32,360 bases of DNA from Paenibacillus periandrae (GCF_022458865.1 NZ_JAJNMU010000050.1:1-32360); one strand, 5' to 3'. Shown: positions 6,340-14,040, numbered from the stretch's first letter. The notes: a model not told the origin generated them from the sequence alone. A program made the numbers and translations.

Positions 6340-7601
6340 TTATAGTGACCTCCTATTCTTTGTGCCCTCTCGATCGCCTGACCTGAAGTGGTTAGCGATG
6401 ATGCTCTTACGATAGCCGCGCTTCCATAACGATCCTTTATAATATCAGTAGCTTTATCTAAAGCTCTAGACTTTGTTTGGTCTTCAAAAAGGGTCAGTTG
6501 ATAGTCTTCATCATCAACCAAGTTGCTAAGCATGATGCCAACGCGGCGTACCGGCATTTTATCCCAGTAACGATAGAATAGTTTTTTTGATGCTTCATAC
6601 ACAACGTTAGTGTTATTAGTCGGATCAGGCATTTTCATCTGCCGAGAGAAGCCCGTAGGCGCATCATAAGGGCTGCACATGCAGCTGACAGAGATAACCC
6701 AACCCATATACCCCTTGCGACGGCAATCCCTACAAACCTCTTCTGTGAGCTCTAACAATATCGTGTCTACCTCTCTATTATCAATGTAATCCCTCGGCAA
6801 GGTCATCATGTGGCCGACTGATTTAGGAGGTGTATTAAATGTACCAGGTGTCACAGGAGAGTCATCCAAACCGTTTGCGGTTCTCCACATAACCTCTGCG
6901 TGGATATCACTTTGTTTGCCAAAACGTGTTCGAAACCTCTCCTTTAACCGTGGTAACGAAGTCCTTGCAATATCCCCAATTGTAGTCATACCGAGCTTAG
7001 TAAAATGAGCTGACATACGTGATCCAACCCCAAACATTTTGTGTACAGGTTGCGCCCAAAGTAACTTTTCAATATCCGGTTGATTTAAAGTGAAAATTCC
7101 AGTTTCACTTTTTTTTGCCCATATATCTGTTGCCATTTTGGAAAGCATTTTATTTGAACCGATACCGATCCGTACTTTTACCCCCGTTTGTTTGAGTACT
7201 TTTTGTTGTATCGAAATAGCCATGGTTATCGGATCCCCAAAAAAGTGGAGACTTCCAGAAACGTCAAGAAACTGCTCGTCTATGGAAAATATTTCCACAA
7301 GATCGGTGTACTCCTTATAGATTTGTGTAATCATGAGGGAAACATCAATATAATGCTGCATGCGCGGGCGCATTACAACGAGCTCGGGGCACTTTATCAG
7401 GGCTTCGCCTAACCGTTCAGCTGTAGAGATCCCGAAACTTTTTGCAATGGGGCAGGCGGCAAGTATTATACCCGACTTTGCTAGACCACCCGCTACAGCA
7501 ACCGGTTTGTTTTTACATCCTGGATGATCAGCCTTCTCTACACTCGCGTAAAAGCTTTCACAATCGGCCAAGAAAACGGTCCTTTCACTTTTCCTGATCA
7601 T
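6336..7601 (-). CDS. uvrX: Y-family translesion DNA polymerase UvrX (DinB/UmuC-like)
   Basis: This 421-residue enzyme has the catalytic palm of Y-family polymerases: FLADCESFYASVE (Asp13), VVMRPRMQHYI and SIDEQFLDVSG (Asp108, Glu109), followed by the helix-hairpin-helix region MFGVGSRMSAHFTKLGMTTIGDIA and the little-finger domain. QLTLF at 368-372 is a sliding-clamp-binding motif. It copies past damaged template bases at the cost of accuracy. The branch is that of B. subtilis UvrX/YqjW, many of which are phage- or plasmid-borne. The start ATG 7601 has GGAGG and overlaps the upstream gene by four bases (ATGA). The operon promoter carries a LexA box, so it should be induced by DNA damage. Confidence 0.93.
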   Translation of the reverse strand: MIRKSERTVFLADCESFYASVEKADHPGCKNKPVAVAGGLAKSGIILAACPIAKSFGISTAERLGEALIKCPELVVMRPRMQHYIDVSLMITQIYKEYTDLVEIFSIDEQFLDVSGSLHFFGDPITMAISIQQKVLKQTGVKVRIGIGSNKMLSKMATDIWAKKSETGIFTLNQPDIEKLLWAQPVHKMFGVGSRMSAHFTKLGMTTIGDIARTSLPRLKERFRTRFGKQSDIHAEVMWRTANGLDDSPVTPGTFNTPPKSVGHMMTLPRDYIDNREVDTILLELTEEVCRDCRRKGYMGWVISVSCMCSPYDAPTGFSRQMKMPDPTNNTNVVYEASKKLFYRYWDKMPVRRVGIMLSNLVDDEDYQLTLFEDQTKSRALDKATDIIKDRYGSAAIVRASSLTTSGQAIERAQRIGGHYK

Positions 7602-7969
7602 TTTAATCGCCTCCGTAAGTTCAGCAGCGTGCTCATGAGTTCTGCTTTTACCAAGCTCCTTAACATTTTAAAATGATGGATGTAACCCCGAACCATATAT
7701 TCCACATCAACACCTAAAGAGTTCATGTGAGTATGTAGAATTTTAATGTTTTTTTCCCTCATTTTGTTCTTAATTGTTTGCAATTCCGGATAAATGGAAC
7801 TCTCAACTTCTTGTAGATAGAAAATAACGTGGTTATAGATAATTCTATCCTGATTCACTTTCAGTTCATCAATATCTCTCGCTAACATATCCAGCAAAAT
7901 AGGAAGTAATGTGTAATCTTTAATTAATTGAATATCTTCTTCTGTCTCATTTATTTGGTTAATTCTCAT
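7598..7969 (-). CDS. First gene of the SOS-type uvrX operon, small protein of unknown function
   Basis: ATG 7969 is the start: GGTGGTG lies just upstream. A longer frame to 8056 would read through the promoter and LexA box. The product has 123 residues, mostly helical and charged. It begins MRINQINETEEDIQLIKDYTLLPILLDML and ends YMVRGYIHHFKMLRSLVKAELMSTLLNLRRRLK. Its domain resembles the C-terminal part of the third operon gene, so the two look paralogous. It overlaps uvrX by four bases, which suggests coupled translation. Similar small partners accompany UvrX-type polymerases in Bacillales, but I know of no assigned function. Confidence 0.72.
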   Translation of the reverse strand: MRINQINETEEDIQLIKDYTLLPILLDMLARDIDELKVNQDRIIYNHVIFYLQEVESSIYPELQTIKNKMREKNIKILHTHMNSLGVDVEYMVRGYIHHFKMLRSLVKAELMSTLLNLRRRLK

Positions 7970-8005
7970 ACTCACACCACCAATGCGAACATATATTCTT
8001 ATTCT

Positions 8006-8036
8006 ATTATATACCGAACATACGTTTGTTATGCAA
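8006..8036 (-). promoter_or_regulatory. uvrX operon promoter with LexA (DinR) box
   Basis: On the minus strand, TTGCAT (8031-8036) and TATATA (8008-8013) are 17 bp apart; a shifted TATAAT is at 8006-8011. The spacer holds CGAACATACGTTTG at 8015-8028, an exact match to the Bacillus LexA consensus CGAAC-N4-GTTYG. A half-match (CGAAC) at 7986 may be a second weak site. Repression by LexA and release by the SOS response is the natural reading. Confidence 0.85.
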
Positions 8037-8130
8037 GTGTAATTTATGGAAATCACTTCGTATTAAATTAAGGGTCTTCGGATTTTAGAGGGGAATCCAA
8101 TGTAAATTAGCTTAACGACATTTATATATA

Positions 8131-8212
8131 AAATCGGATTATAAGGTTGAAATAGCTTCCAAGTCATGCTATCATGTAATAAAGATGTAAAATCGGATTT
8201 GGAGGTTGAATA
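8131..8212 (+). repeat. Two direct repeats upstream of a small zinc-ribbon gene
   Basis: AAATCGGATTATAAGGTTGA at 8131 recurs as AAATCGGATTTGGAGGTTGA at 8190, 59 bp apart. The second copy contains the ribosome binding site of the following gene. They may be regulator sites or the result of a local duplication. Confidence 0.5.
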
Positions 8213-8214
8213 CG

Positions 8215-8394
8215 ATGACAGAAGTTTATAACGAGTTTGGAGAGCGAATCAATACTGAGGCAAGATGCGAAGTGTGCCAGGAAAGAGAAGCCAATGGAAT
8301 AAAACTTAATGAAGTTCCAAACAGATACGTGTTATGGAAAACTCATAAGCTGTGTAACAAGTGCTTGGATGACGCAAAGAATGACCCAATATAA
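8215..8394 (+). CDS. Small protein with paired CxxC motifs (zinc-ribbon-like)
   Basis: ATG 8215 has GGAGG at 8201-8205, 9 bases upstream. The 59-residue product has CEVCQE and LCNKC, about 28 residues apart, which would fit one zinc site. The rest is short and polar. Such small zinc-ribbon proteins are common near phage and plasmid genes. It does not look like a specific family I know. The stop is 42 bases before the next gene, so the two may be co-transcribed. Confidence 0.6.
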   Translation: MTEVYNEFGERINTEARCEVCQEREANGIKLNEVPNRYVLWKTHKLCNKCLDDAKNDPI

Positions 8395-8436
8395 CTTTGA
8401 GTATTCGGAAAATACACAACAAGAGAAGGAGCTGAA

Positions 8437-9120
8437 ATGATGAAAAAGGAAACAGCGGCAAAAATTGAAAGCTCAAGGGCGAAAATCGAAAAGATACAGG
8501 CGAAAATCGTCCGTATACAGGAAGCGTTAAACGGCGGGAAAAACCCGTACAATTACGACGAATGGGATATGCGCACTGCAACGCAGGAACTAAAGGACGC
8601 AAACGAATATATGCAAAGGCTGGCAGTCAAAGCCGACGAAGAAACAAACCTTGAAGCAAATCGCATAGAAGCCATTGAAATTTTTCTCGCGAACTGGCGG
8701 GAAAAGGCCGAAGGCTACTACCGCAACGAATATACGCAGCTAAAACAGTACGTTGCAGATTATGAAGCGCAGAGCGACGGCAAGTATAACCGCGAACGGT
8801 ACACAGCGTTCAAAAAGACCATGAAAGAGCGATTTTCAAGCGTGGCAATCGATTTGACACAGTACGGACGGGAATGGGAAACGCGCCTTGCGAAAATCCT
8901 TGACAGCGAAAAAGACAACAAGCGCAAAATGCTTATACTGCGAGTGACAAAAATTACAGGTGAAATCACAGACGCGAAAGCCTTGCACATCGGCGACAAC
9001 GGAGAAATAAACGGTATCGCGGTAGGCGAAAAGGGCAGCGCAAGAGTAGAAACGATAAGCGCGGGCGGCTGGAATATTCAATGCTTTCATTTTCGGGTAC
9101 TTGTCAAGGAAGTGGCATAA
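8437..9120 (+). CDS. Mobile-element hypothetical protein: coiled coil plus conserved GGWNIQCFHFR C-terminus
   Basis: AAGGAG precedes ATG 8437 by 6 bases. Residues 1-80 and 100-165 are charged and heptad-like (ETAAKIESSRAKIEKIQAK), so a coiled coil is likely. The C-terminus has a distinctive globular motif with ITDAKALHIGDNGEINGIA, GEKGSARVETISAGG and WNIQCFHFRVLVKEV. I recall this ending from proteins of Firmicutes conjugative and phage-like elements, without a known function. Codon use is richer in GC-ending codons than in neighbouring genes, which points to recent transfer. The length of 227 aa appears complete. It may originally have belonged to the element that ISL3 later entered. Confidence 0.6.
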   Translation: MMKKETAAKIESSRAKIEKIQAKIVRIQEALNGGKNPYNYDEWDMRTATQELKDANEYMQRLAVKADEETNLEANRIEAIEIFLANWREKAEGYYRNEYTQLKQYVADYEAQSDGKYNRERYTAFKKTMKERFSSVAIDLTQYGREWETRLAKILDSEKDNKRKMLILRVTKITGEITDAKALHIGDNGEINGIAVGEKGSARVETISAGGWNIQCFHFRVLVKEVA

Positions 9121-9204
9121 TGATGCGGAATTCCTTGGAAGTGATTCTGTAATGGCGTAATATGGTGTATAGATAACACCTTGTAAGCAGAAAGGACAGC
9201 CATT

Positions 9205-10530
9205 ATGGACATTCTCAACCTTGTAAACTTCAACATAATTCAAACAGCGGAAAATGAACACGATTTTCAAATCAAGGTGGAGACAAATTCTCCACCTTCT
9301 CATTGTCCTCATTGTGGGTGCGTTGCGAACCTTTACAGGCACGATAACAAGGAACATTTGTGTATGGACTTGCCTATCCACGGAAAGCGTGTAGGGCTTC
9401 TGATAAAGCGTCAGAGGTATCGTTGTAAGGACTGCACTCAAACCTTTTGGGAACGCATAGACCACACTATCGACGAGAAGCGGAACTGTACGAAGCGTTT
9501 GCTCGCCTATATTGAGAAGCAAAGCCTCAAACGTACATTCACGAGCATATCCGAAGACGTGGGACTTAATGAGAAAACGATTCGCAATATCTTTCGTGAT
9601 TACATTAACCGTCACGAAGAAACGGTGCGTTTTGAAACCCCGAACTGGCTTGGTATTGACGAAATACACATTATCAAGCCTCGTTGTGTGCTGACCAACA
9701 TTGAGGAACGGACGCTACTGGACGTGCTTCCTAATCGTAACAAAGATACAGTCGTAGGCTACCTTTCTCGTCTCCCAAACAAAGGGCGAATACAATACGT
9801 CACAATGGACATGTGGCAACCGTATAAGGACGCTGTGAGGGCTGTACTGCCCAAAGCTATTATCATTGTTGATAAGTTTCACGTTGTCCGTATGGCTAAT
9901 CAAGCGTTAGAAACCATCCGTAAACAGCTTAGAGAGAGCTTATCAGTGAAGGAACGGCGTGGGCTTATGCACGACCGCTTTATCCTCCTGAAACGCCATA
10001 AAGAGCTTACAGAGATGGATAAGATAACGCTTGACCTATGGACAAAGAATCACCCCTCTCTCGGCATTGCTTATGATTTGAAGGAATCCTATTTCGATAT
10101 TTGGGATAGCGATACAAGACAAAAAGCGTTTCTCAAATACCACGATTGGAAAGCCAAAATACCTAAGGAACTGCAATCCGCTTTTGAGCCTCTTACAAAG
10201 GCTATGGCGAATTGGGAACAAGAGATATTCGCCTACTTCGACCATCGCATTACAAACGCTTATACGGAGTCTCTGAATAGCCTGATACGTGTCGTCAATC
10301 GATTAGGGCGCGGTTACTCGTTTGACGCTCTACGAGCCAAAATACTATTCACCGAGGGGATTCAAAAGGAGCGTAGACCGAAGTATCAGCGGCGGATCGA
10401 TAAATACGAAATGGAAGAGAACTTCCCCATGTTCAAGATGCCGCCTGTTATTCGTGAACTAGAAGAAGTTGCGTTGCTTGGAGTCGATATTTCCACCTTG
10501 ACAGAAAAATTGGAAAAGGGCGAGTTATAA
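9205..10530 (+). CDS. ISL3 family transposase
   Basis: This 441-residue DDE transposase appears complete. It opens with a zinc-ribbon (CPHCGCVANLYRH, then RCKDCTQTFWER), followed by a helix-turn-helix (TSISEDVGLNEKTIRNIFRDY) and the ISL3 catalytic core. The core shows WLGIDEIHII (first Asp), VTMDMWQPYKDAVRAVLPKA with VDKFHVVRMAN (second Asp), and a C-terminal FDHRITNAYTESLNSLIR (Glu). AGAAAGGAC precedes the ATG. I could not identify convincing terminal inverted repeats on either side, so the exact IS limits are open. A shorter, damaged relative lies at 23901-24235. Confidence 0.93.
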   Translation: MDILNLVNFNIIQTAENEHDFQIKVETNSPPSHCPHCGCVANLYRHDNKEHLCMDLPIHGKRVGLLIKRQRYRCKDCTQTFWERIDHTIDEKRNCTKRLLAYIEKQSLKRTFTSISEDVGLNEKTIRNIFRDYINRHEETVRFETPNWLGIDEIHIIKPRCVLTNIEERTLLDVLPNRNKDTVVGYLSRLPNKGRIQYVTMDMWQPYKDAVRAVLPKAIIIVDKFHVVRMANQALETIRKQLRESLSVKERRGLMHDRFILLKRHKELTEMDKITLDLWTKNHPSLGIAYDLKESYFDIWDSDTRQKAFLKYHDWKAKIPKELQSAFEPLTKAMANWEQEIFAYFDHRITNAYTESLNSLIRVVNRLGRGYSFDALRAKILFTEGIQKERRPKYQRRIDKYEMEENFPMFKMPPVIRELEEVALLGVDISTLTEKLEKGEL

Positions 10531-10544
10531 GCCCCTTTCCACTC

Positions 10545-10661
10545 TATAATTCGAATCTTGCCGATAAGGATCTATATGAGGTGGTTTATAATGACGATGA
10601 TGTCAGATATCTTTCCGGCAACTTTAGTGATTCTAAGGGCTTTCTCACCTATTTTCTGTAA
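10545..10661 (+). pseudogene. Possible 3' fragment of a gene next to ISL3
   Basis: Just after the ISL3 transposase, one frame reads DLYEVVYNDDDVRYLSGNFS and on to FLTYFL before TAA at 10659-10661. It looks protein-like but has no start of its own. It is probably the tail of a gene whose front was lost when ISL3 inserted. No family was recognised. Confidence 0.35.
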
Positions 10662-10711
10662 GACCTTTTCCCATAACGTAGCTGACTATTTTTATTATTC
10701 CTACGACTAAT

Positions 10712-11148
10712 TGTAAGAAACAAATAAAGTAGTAGACTAGAAAATAAAGTTGTAGACTGAAAAATAAAGTTGTAGACTCTGAAAAATAAAGTGCTAGACT
10801 CTAGACCTCCTCGATCCACTTGATTCTTTCTTGTCGGAGGGGCACTTCTTTGCGAAACTTACTCTTAGCACTTTCTATTGTGTAGGCATATATCGGGCTG
10901 TGATTGACTTTAGAACTAATTCCTTTTTTATAAATGTTCAAATGAAATCCTCTTCCGACAGGAGTAATTTCAGCACGAAAGATTATTTTAGCAAGGCTCT
11001 GACCACCTTCAATAGCAATAACTTCCCCAGTTATTTTCATAAAATTCGCCACCAGTCTAATACTTATTTCTCAAGGCTACTGCATTTTAAAATTGAAACC
11101 CCTGCTGTATCAAGGGTTGTTAGTCTAAAACTTTATTTTCTATGAACA
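10712..11148. mobile_element. Complete Tn7-like mini-element with 5 bp target duplication
   Basis: The left terminus is TGT at 10712, followed by AAGAA and ACAAATAAAG. Four same-orientation sites AATAAAGTnnTAGACT start at 10723, 10743, 10763 and 10785. The right end has two sites in the opposite orientation (11054-11068 and 11122-11137) and finishes ACA at 11146-11148. CTAAT lies directly before TGT (10707-10711) and directly after ACA (11149-11153). TGT/ACA termini, arrays of TnsB-type sites and a 5 bp duplication are all diagnostic of Tn7-type transposition. At 437 bp it cannot encode transposition proteins and must have been moved by them in trans. Confidence 0.88.
10801..11052 (-). CDS. 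83-residue ORF filling the Tn7-like mini-element
   Basis: It runs between the left-end and right-end binding sites and is the only candidate cargo. The start is GTG 11052, or ATG 11040; neither has a good ribosome binding site. The product begins MANFMKITGEVIAIEGGQSL, continues through KIIFRAEITPVGRGFHLNIYK and ends basic. It looks protein-like and beta-rich, but matches no family I recognise. It could be the surviving end of a larger cargo gene after an internal deletion. Confidence 0.4.
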   Translation of the reverse strand: MANFMKITGEVIAIEGGQSLAKIIFRAEITPVGRGFHLNIYKKGISSKVNHSPIYAYTIESAKSKFRKEVPLRQERIKWIEEV

Positions 11149-11189
11149 CTAATAAGGAGTTTTTGCTATTCAACTGATACAATTTTGGT

Positions 11190-11563
11190 ATGGGACAATC
11201 ATACAGAACTACCAAAACAACCGTATCAATGATCAACTATCATTTGGCTTTTGCCCGAGATACAGGCGTAAAGTGGGTAGAGATTCAGTTCAAACAGCTT
11301 GTTGAGGAAATATGCGCTGAAAACGATTGGGTACTCATTGCAATGGAAGTTATTCCCGATCTTTCTAAACGCGTTGCCAACCGATTCTCCTGCGGAAATC
11401 ATGGCGAAACTTAAAGGAATAACTTCTCGTCGCCTTCGCGAACAGTTCAAGCACCTGAAGCACTTGCCCTCTCTGGACACGTTCCTACTTTGTCAGTACA
11501 GCAGGGAACGTTTCAAGCGAAACTATCAAACGATATGTTGAAGAACAAATAACAAGAGGGTGA
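11190..11563 (+). pseudogene. tnpA: IS200/IS605 TnpA (HUH/Y1 transposase), inactivated
   Basis: Comparison with the intact TnpA at 13353 shows the damage. A one-base insertion near 11250 shifts the reading (FARDTG instead of CPRYRR), bases are lost from the segment after it, and about 12 bases covering the HVHIF motif are deleted near 11362. The frames then resume as NALPTDSPAEIMAKLKGITS and further on. With the two HUH histidines gone, this copy cannot act. Confidence 0.82.
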
Positions 11564-11835
11564 AGCTTTCGATAATCAAATGTGCAGCATGTGGACATGA
11601 GCCATTTGTAAAAGACAGCAAATTCTCTGAATATCGAAAAGAATATAACCGCTTTGAGAAAGTATTCTGCGGTACTAACAGTTGCCGAGAAGCACACGAT
11701 AGAGAAATACCAAAAGGATATCAGCTAGTCCATTTTTGGTTTGGTGTATGGAGTGGACTTCGCGTTATGGATATTGAAAACTATAAAGTGGTCAAACGCG
11801 CCAAGCAATTAGTAGAACTAGCTTTGAAAGGGTGA
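11560..11835 (+). CDS. Accessory ORF between tnpA and tnpB, zinc-binding-like
   Basis: GTG 11560 overlaps the old tnpA stop (GGGTGA), with AAGAGGG upstream, and the frame ends 4 bases before tnpB, so it forms an operon with both. The 91-residue product contains CAACGHEPF near its start and FCGTNSCREAH in the middle, a possible four-ligand zinc site. It then has an aromatic stretch VHFWFGVWSGL and a basic tail. In copy 2 the last ~35 bases of this gene survive directly before tnpB, so it belongs to the IS. I do not recognise the family; such a gene is not part of the standard IS605 layout. Confidence 0.55.
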   Translation: MKLSIIKCAACGHEPFVKDSKFSEYRKEYNRFEKVFCGTNSCREAHDREIPKGYQLVHFWFGVWSGLRVMDIENYKVVKRAKQLVELALKG

Positions 11836-11839
11836 CATC

Positions 11840-12895
11840 ATGCAGACACTAACCATTCAAATACGCATATTTCCGTCCAAACCGTCTGTATTGGTGGATA
11901 TGGGCAATGCGTACATTCGGACGGTCAATGAGCTAACTGAGCAAGCAGAAGCATCTGGAACATTTCCAAAGCTAACCTCAAAGACTGTCCATGCGAATCT
12001 GCCCTCTGCCGTAAAGAATCAACTCATTCGGGACGCTAAAAGTATATTTCAGAAGTCCAAGAAGGAAAAGAAGCGTCCCATTCTCAAAAAGCGTGTGTAC
12101 TACGTCAACAATCAGAATTATGCGATTGGAGACGATAGCGTTTCTTTCCCTGTTGTCATGGACGGAAAAGTTCAACGTCTCATCGTTCCTGCGGTCATTG
12201 CTGATCGAGAGAAAACATTGCTGTCGAATAGCAAGCATGGGATTCTCCGCGTTGTTCAGAAGTCGGCTAAATGGTTTGTACAAGTATCCATTGAAAGACC
12301 GACTGAGCAAGCGGAAGGCGACATCGTGATGGGTATTGATCTTGGCTTAAAAGTACCTGCCGTTGTCGTAACATCCAGCGGCAAGACTACGTTCGTCGGC
12401 AATGGAAGAAAGAACAAATATATTCGCCGTAAGTACAACGACAATCGTCGCAAACTTGGAAAACTTAAGAAACTATCAGCCATTCGTAAGCAGCGTGACA
12501 AGGAAAGTCGCTACATGAAAGACCAAAACCACAAAATCAGCCGTCAGATCGTCAATATGGCTAACAAAGAGAACGTATCCGTCATGAAGCTGGAGAAGCT
12601 GGCTGATATTCGCAAGACGACAAGAACAAGTCGCAAAAACGCTAAGAATCTGCATAATTGGTCGTTCTATCAGTTGCAAAGGTTCATCGCATACAAAGCG
12701 GCAATTGCTGGAATCAAAGTCGTAGAAGTGAATCCATCCTACACGTCTCAAACCTGCCCATCCTGCGGTCAGCGCAACAAAGCAAAAGATCGAACGTATC
12801 AATGCACCTGCGGTTATACAGCGCATCGAGATCGTGTCGGTGCCATCAACATCATGCGTCAACCTGTGGCAGATGGTAACAGTCTGTCAGCCTAG
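11840..12895 (+). CDS. tnpB: TnpB RNA-guided nuclease (IS605 family), copy 1
   Basis: This 351-residue protein has the full RuvC-like catalytic set: Asp167 in GIDLGLK, Glu252 in KLEKLADIR and Asp331 in AHRDRVGAINI. It also has a C-terminal zinc finger (CPSCGQ at 306-309, CTCGY at 322-325). TnpB proteins use an RNA from the element's right end to cut the empty target site and so help keep the element. The length is near the usual 350-400 aa and no lesion is seen. The start ATG 11840 follows GAAAGGGTG. It differs from copy 2 at only three residues (Ala24, Lys208, Met249), so the copies parted recently. Confidence 0.93.
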   Translation: MQTLTIQIRIFPSKPSVLVDMGNAYIRTVNELTEQAEASGTFPKLTSKTVHANLPSAVKNQLIRDAKSIFQKSKKEKKRPILKKRVYYVNNQNYAIGDDSVSFPVVMDGKVQRLIVPAVIADREKTLLSNSKHGILRVVQKSAKWFVQVSIERPTEQAEGDIVMGIDLGLKVPAVVVTSSGKTTFVGNGRKNKYIRRKYNDNRRKLGKLKKLSAIRKQRDKESRYMKDQNHKISRQIVNMANKENVSVMKLEKLADIRKTTRTSRKNAKNLHNWSFYQLQRFIAYKAAIAGIKVVEVNPSYTSQTCPSCGQRNKAKDRTYQCTCGYTAHRDRVGAINIMRQPVADGNSLSA

Positions 12896-12896
12896 A

Positions 12897-13025
12897 TAGC
12901 TATAGGCTCTGATCTAGGACGGGCTATTGAACTAGCCCTTAACTTAGCAGTTGGGCAAAGCGGAAACGTATGCGCCCGTTAACTAGCTAGGAATCCCACC
13001 CTTTCAAGGGTGTGGAGGTTCAAAT
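12897..13025 (+). ncRNA. Predicted omega RNA (reRNA) scaffold, copy 1
   Basis: The sequence from the tnpB stop to the right end is conserved between copies 1 and 2 and in two remnants. It contains GGGCTATTGAACTAGCCC and the terminal hairpin. In TnpB systems the RNA spans the tnpB 3' end and this region, and the ~16 bases beyond the element act as guide. Here these would begin TCCTCGCATAG after position 13025. The RNA is predicted, not observed. Confidence 0.65.
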
Positions 13026-13124
13026 TCCTCGCATAGATTGTCCCGACATTGAGCGCATGCGTACAACGCGGCGGTATCATTATGGAACGTTCATTTCATC
13101 GCGTGTTCTCCTTTTAACGCAAAA

Positions 13125-13205
13125 TTACAGCGTTTCCTTAGCAGGATAGGCGGCCTTTATCGCGTCAAGACAATCGTAGTTTTCCGTTTCGAATACGCGG
13201 CTCAT
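13125..13205 (-). CDS. Possible 26-residue ORF in the spacer between IS pieces
   Basis: Between the right end of IS copy 1 and the next left end (13026-13260) the only coding hint is a minus-strand ORF reading MSRVFETENYDCLDAIKAAY and then PAKETL. It is followed downstream by AAAAGGAG and a two-codon ORF. The codon use is GC-richer than nearby, like the gene at 8437, so this may be a scrap of phage or element DNA. Support is weak. Confidence 0.25.
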   Translation of the reverse strand: MSRVFETENYDCLDAIKAAYPAKETL

Positions 13206-13352
13206 AACGTACACGTCCCTATTGGCTATGATTATACTACGGCTGACTCGCTCTCACCGGATGATAAGGGGTAGTCATTGGGATGTCTTAATTGACCTAT
13301 ATAGATGCATCCAATTGTTGCAGTATGTATTGTTAACTGATACAATAGTGTT

Positions 13353-13751
13353 ATGGGACAATTATATAGAACTACCAAAACAACCGTATCATTAATTAAT
13401 TATCATTTTGTGTTCTGCCCGAGATACAGGCGTAAAGTACTTGTTAATCAGGTGGAGCAACAGTTCAAGCAGCTTGTTCAGGAAATGTGTACTGAACATG
13501 ATTGGATACTCATTTCGATGGATGTCATGCCTGATCATGTACATATTTTTCTGAACGCCCTACCAACTGATTCTCCTACGGAAATCGTGGCACGATTAAA
13601 AGGAGTAAGTTCTCGTCGCCTCCGTGAGCAATTCAAACATCTGATGCATTTGCCTTCTCTTTGGACACGTTCCTACTTTGTCAGTACGGAAGGGGACATT
13701 TCAAGCGAAACCATAAAGAGATACGTTGAAGAACAAAAGAAAAGAGGGTGA
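13353..13751 (+). CDS. tnpA: IS200/IS605 family TnpA transposase (HUH, Y1)
   Basis: This complete 132-residue single-strand transposase has the HUH motif His62-Val-His64 in DHVHIFLNALP and catalytic Tyr124 in IKRYVEEQ. TnpA dimers cut and join single-stranded element ends shaped as hairpins. A left-end sequence at about 13255-13330 matches the left end of the element at 19424 (TGTCTTAATTG and flanks), so this is a real element front. Instead of its own tnpB it is followed by an inverted tnpB scrap at 13765-14040. It could act in trans on the tnpB-only copies. Confidence 0.9.
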   Translation: MGQLYRTTKTTVSLINYHFVFCPRYRRKVLVNQVEQQFKQLVQEMCTEHDWILISMDVMPDHVHIFLNALPTDSPTEIVARLKGVSSRRLREQFKHLMHLPSLWTRSYFVSTEGDISSETIKRYVEEQKKRG

Positions 13752-13764
13752 AACCATACTAACG

Positions 13765-14040
13765 TTGACCCTCCACACCCTTGAAAGGGTGGGATTTTAG
13801 CTAGTTAACATTACGTTTCCTTACCCAACACTGCTAAGTTAAGGGCTAGCAATAGCCGTCCTGAATCAGAGCCTATAGCTATTCAGGCTGACAGACTGTT
13901 ACCATCTGCCACAGGTTGACGCATGATGTTGATGGCACCGACACGATCTCGATGCGCTGTATAGCCGCAGGTGCACTGATACGTTTGATCTTTTGCTTTT
14001 TTGCGCTGACCACAGTATGGGCAGGTTTGCGAAGTATACG
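13765..14040 (-). pseudogene. Inverted IS605 right end with truncated tnpB 3' part
   Basis: On the minus strand this holds the last ~50 codons of a TnpB. The zinc finger is present (CTCGYTAHRDRVGAINIMRQ), with a stop at 13883-13885, and then the same right-end region as the complete copies, ending GGTCAA at 13765. The remnant begins abruptly at 14040. It faces the intact tnpA head to head. The omega-RNA scaffold part is nearly whole, so an orphan guide RNA with guide CGTTAGTATGG is conceivable. Confidence 0.75.

Larger units (their letters stand above)
11165..13025 (+). mobile_element. IS200/IS605-type element, copy 1 (tnpA broken, tnpB intact)
   Basis: From left to right: a truncated left end (shared with the one before 13353 from AACTGATACAAT on), a damaged tnpA, a small ORF, tnpB, then a right end. 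The right end carries a subterminal hairpin (CCACCCTTT/AAGGGTGTGG) and stops at GGTTCAAAT. The right limit is set by comparison with copy 2, which is identical up to that point and then diverges. The left side was probably cut back, and the Tn7-like mini-element lies against it. Confidence 0.8.

Noticed and set aside
7598..8056. Longer start at 8056 for the first uvrX-operon gene
   Set aside because: It would read through the -10, -35 and LexA box. ATG 7969 has a proper ribosome binding site.
8836..9669. 277-codon minus-strand ORF across the coiled-coil gene and the ISL3 transposase
   Set aside because: It spans two real plus-strand genes and their intergenic region, and its product resembles no protein.
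9121..10600. Terminal inverted repeats of the ISL3 element
   Set aside because: I compared the flanks by eye and found no convincing pair, so I do not give IS limits.
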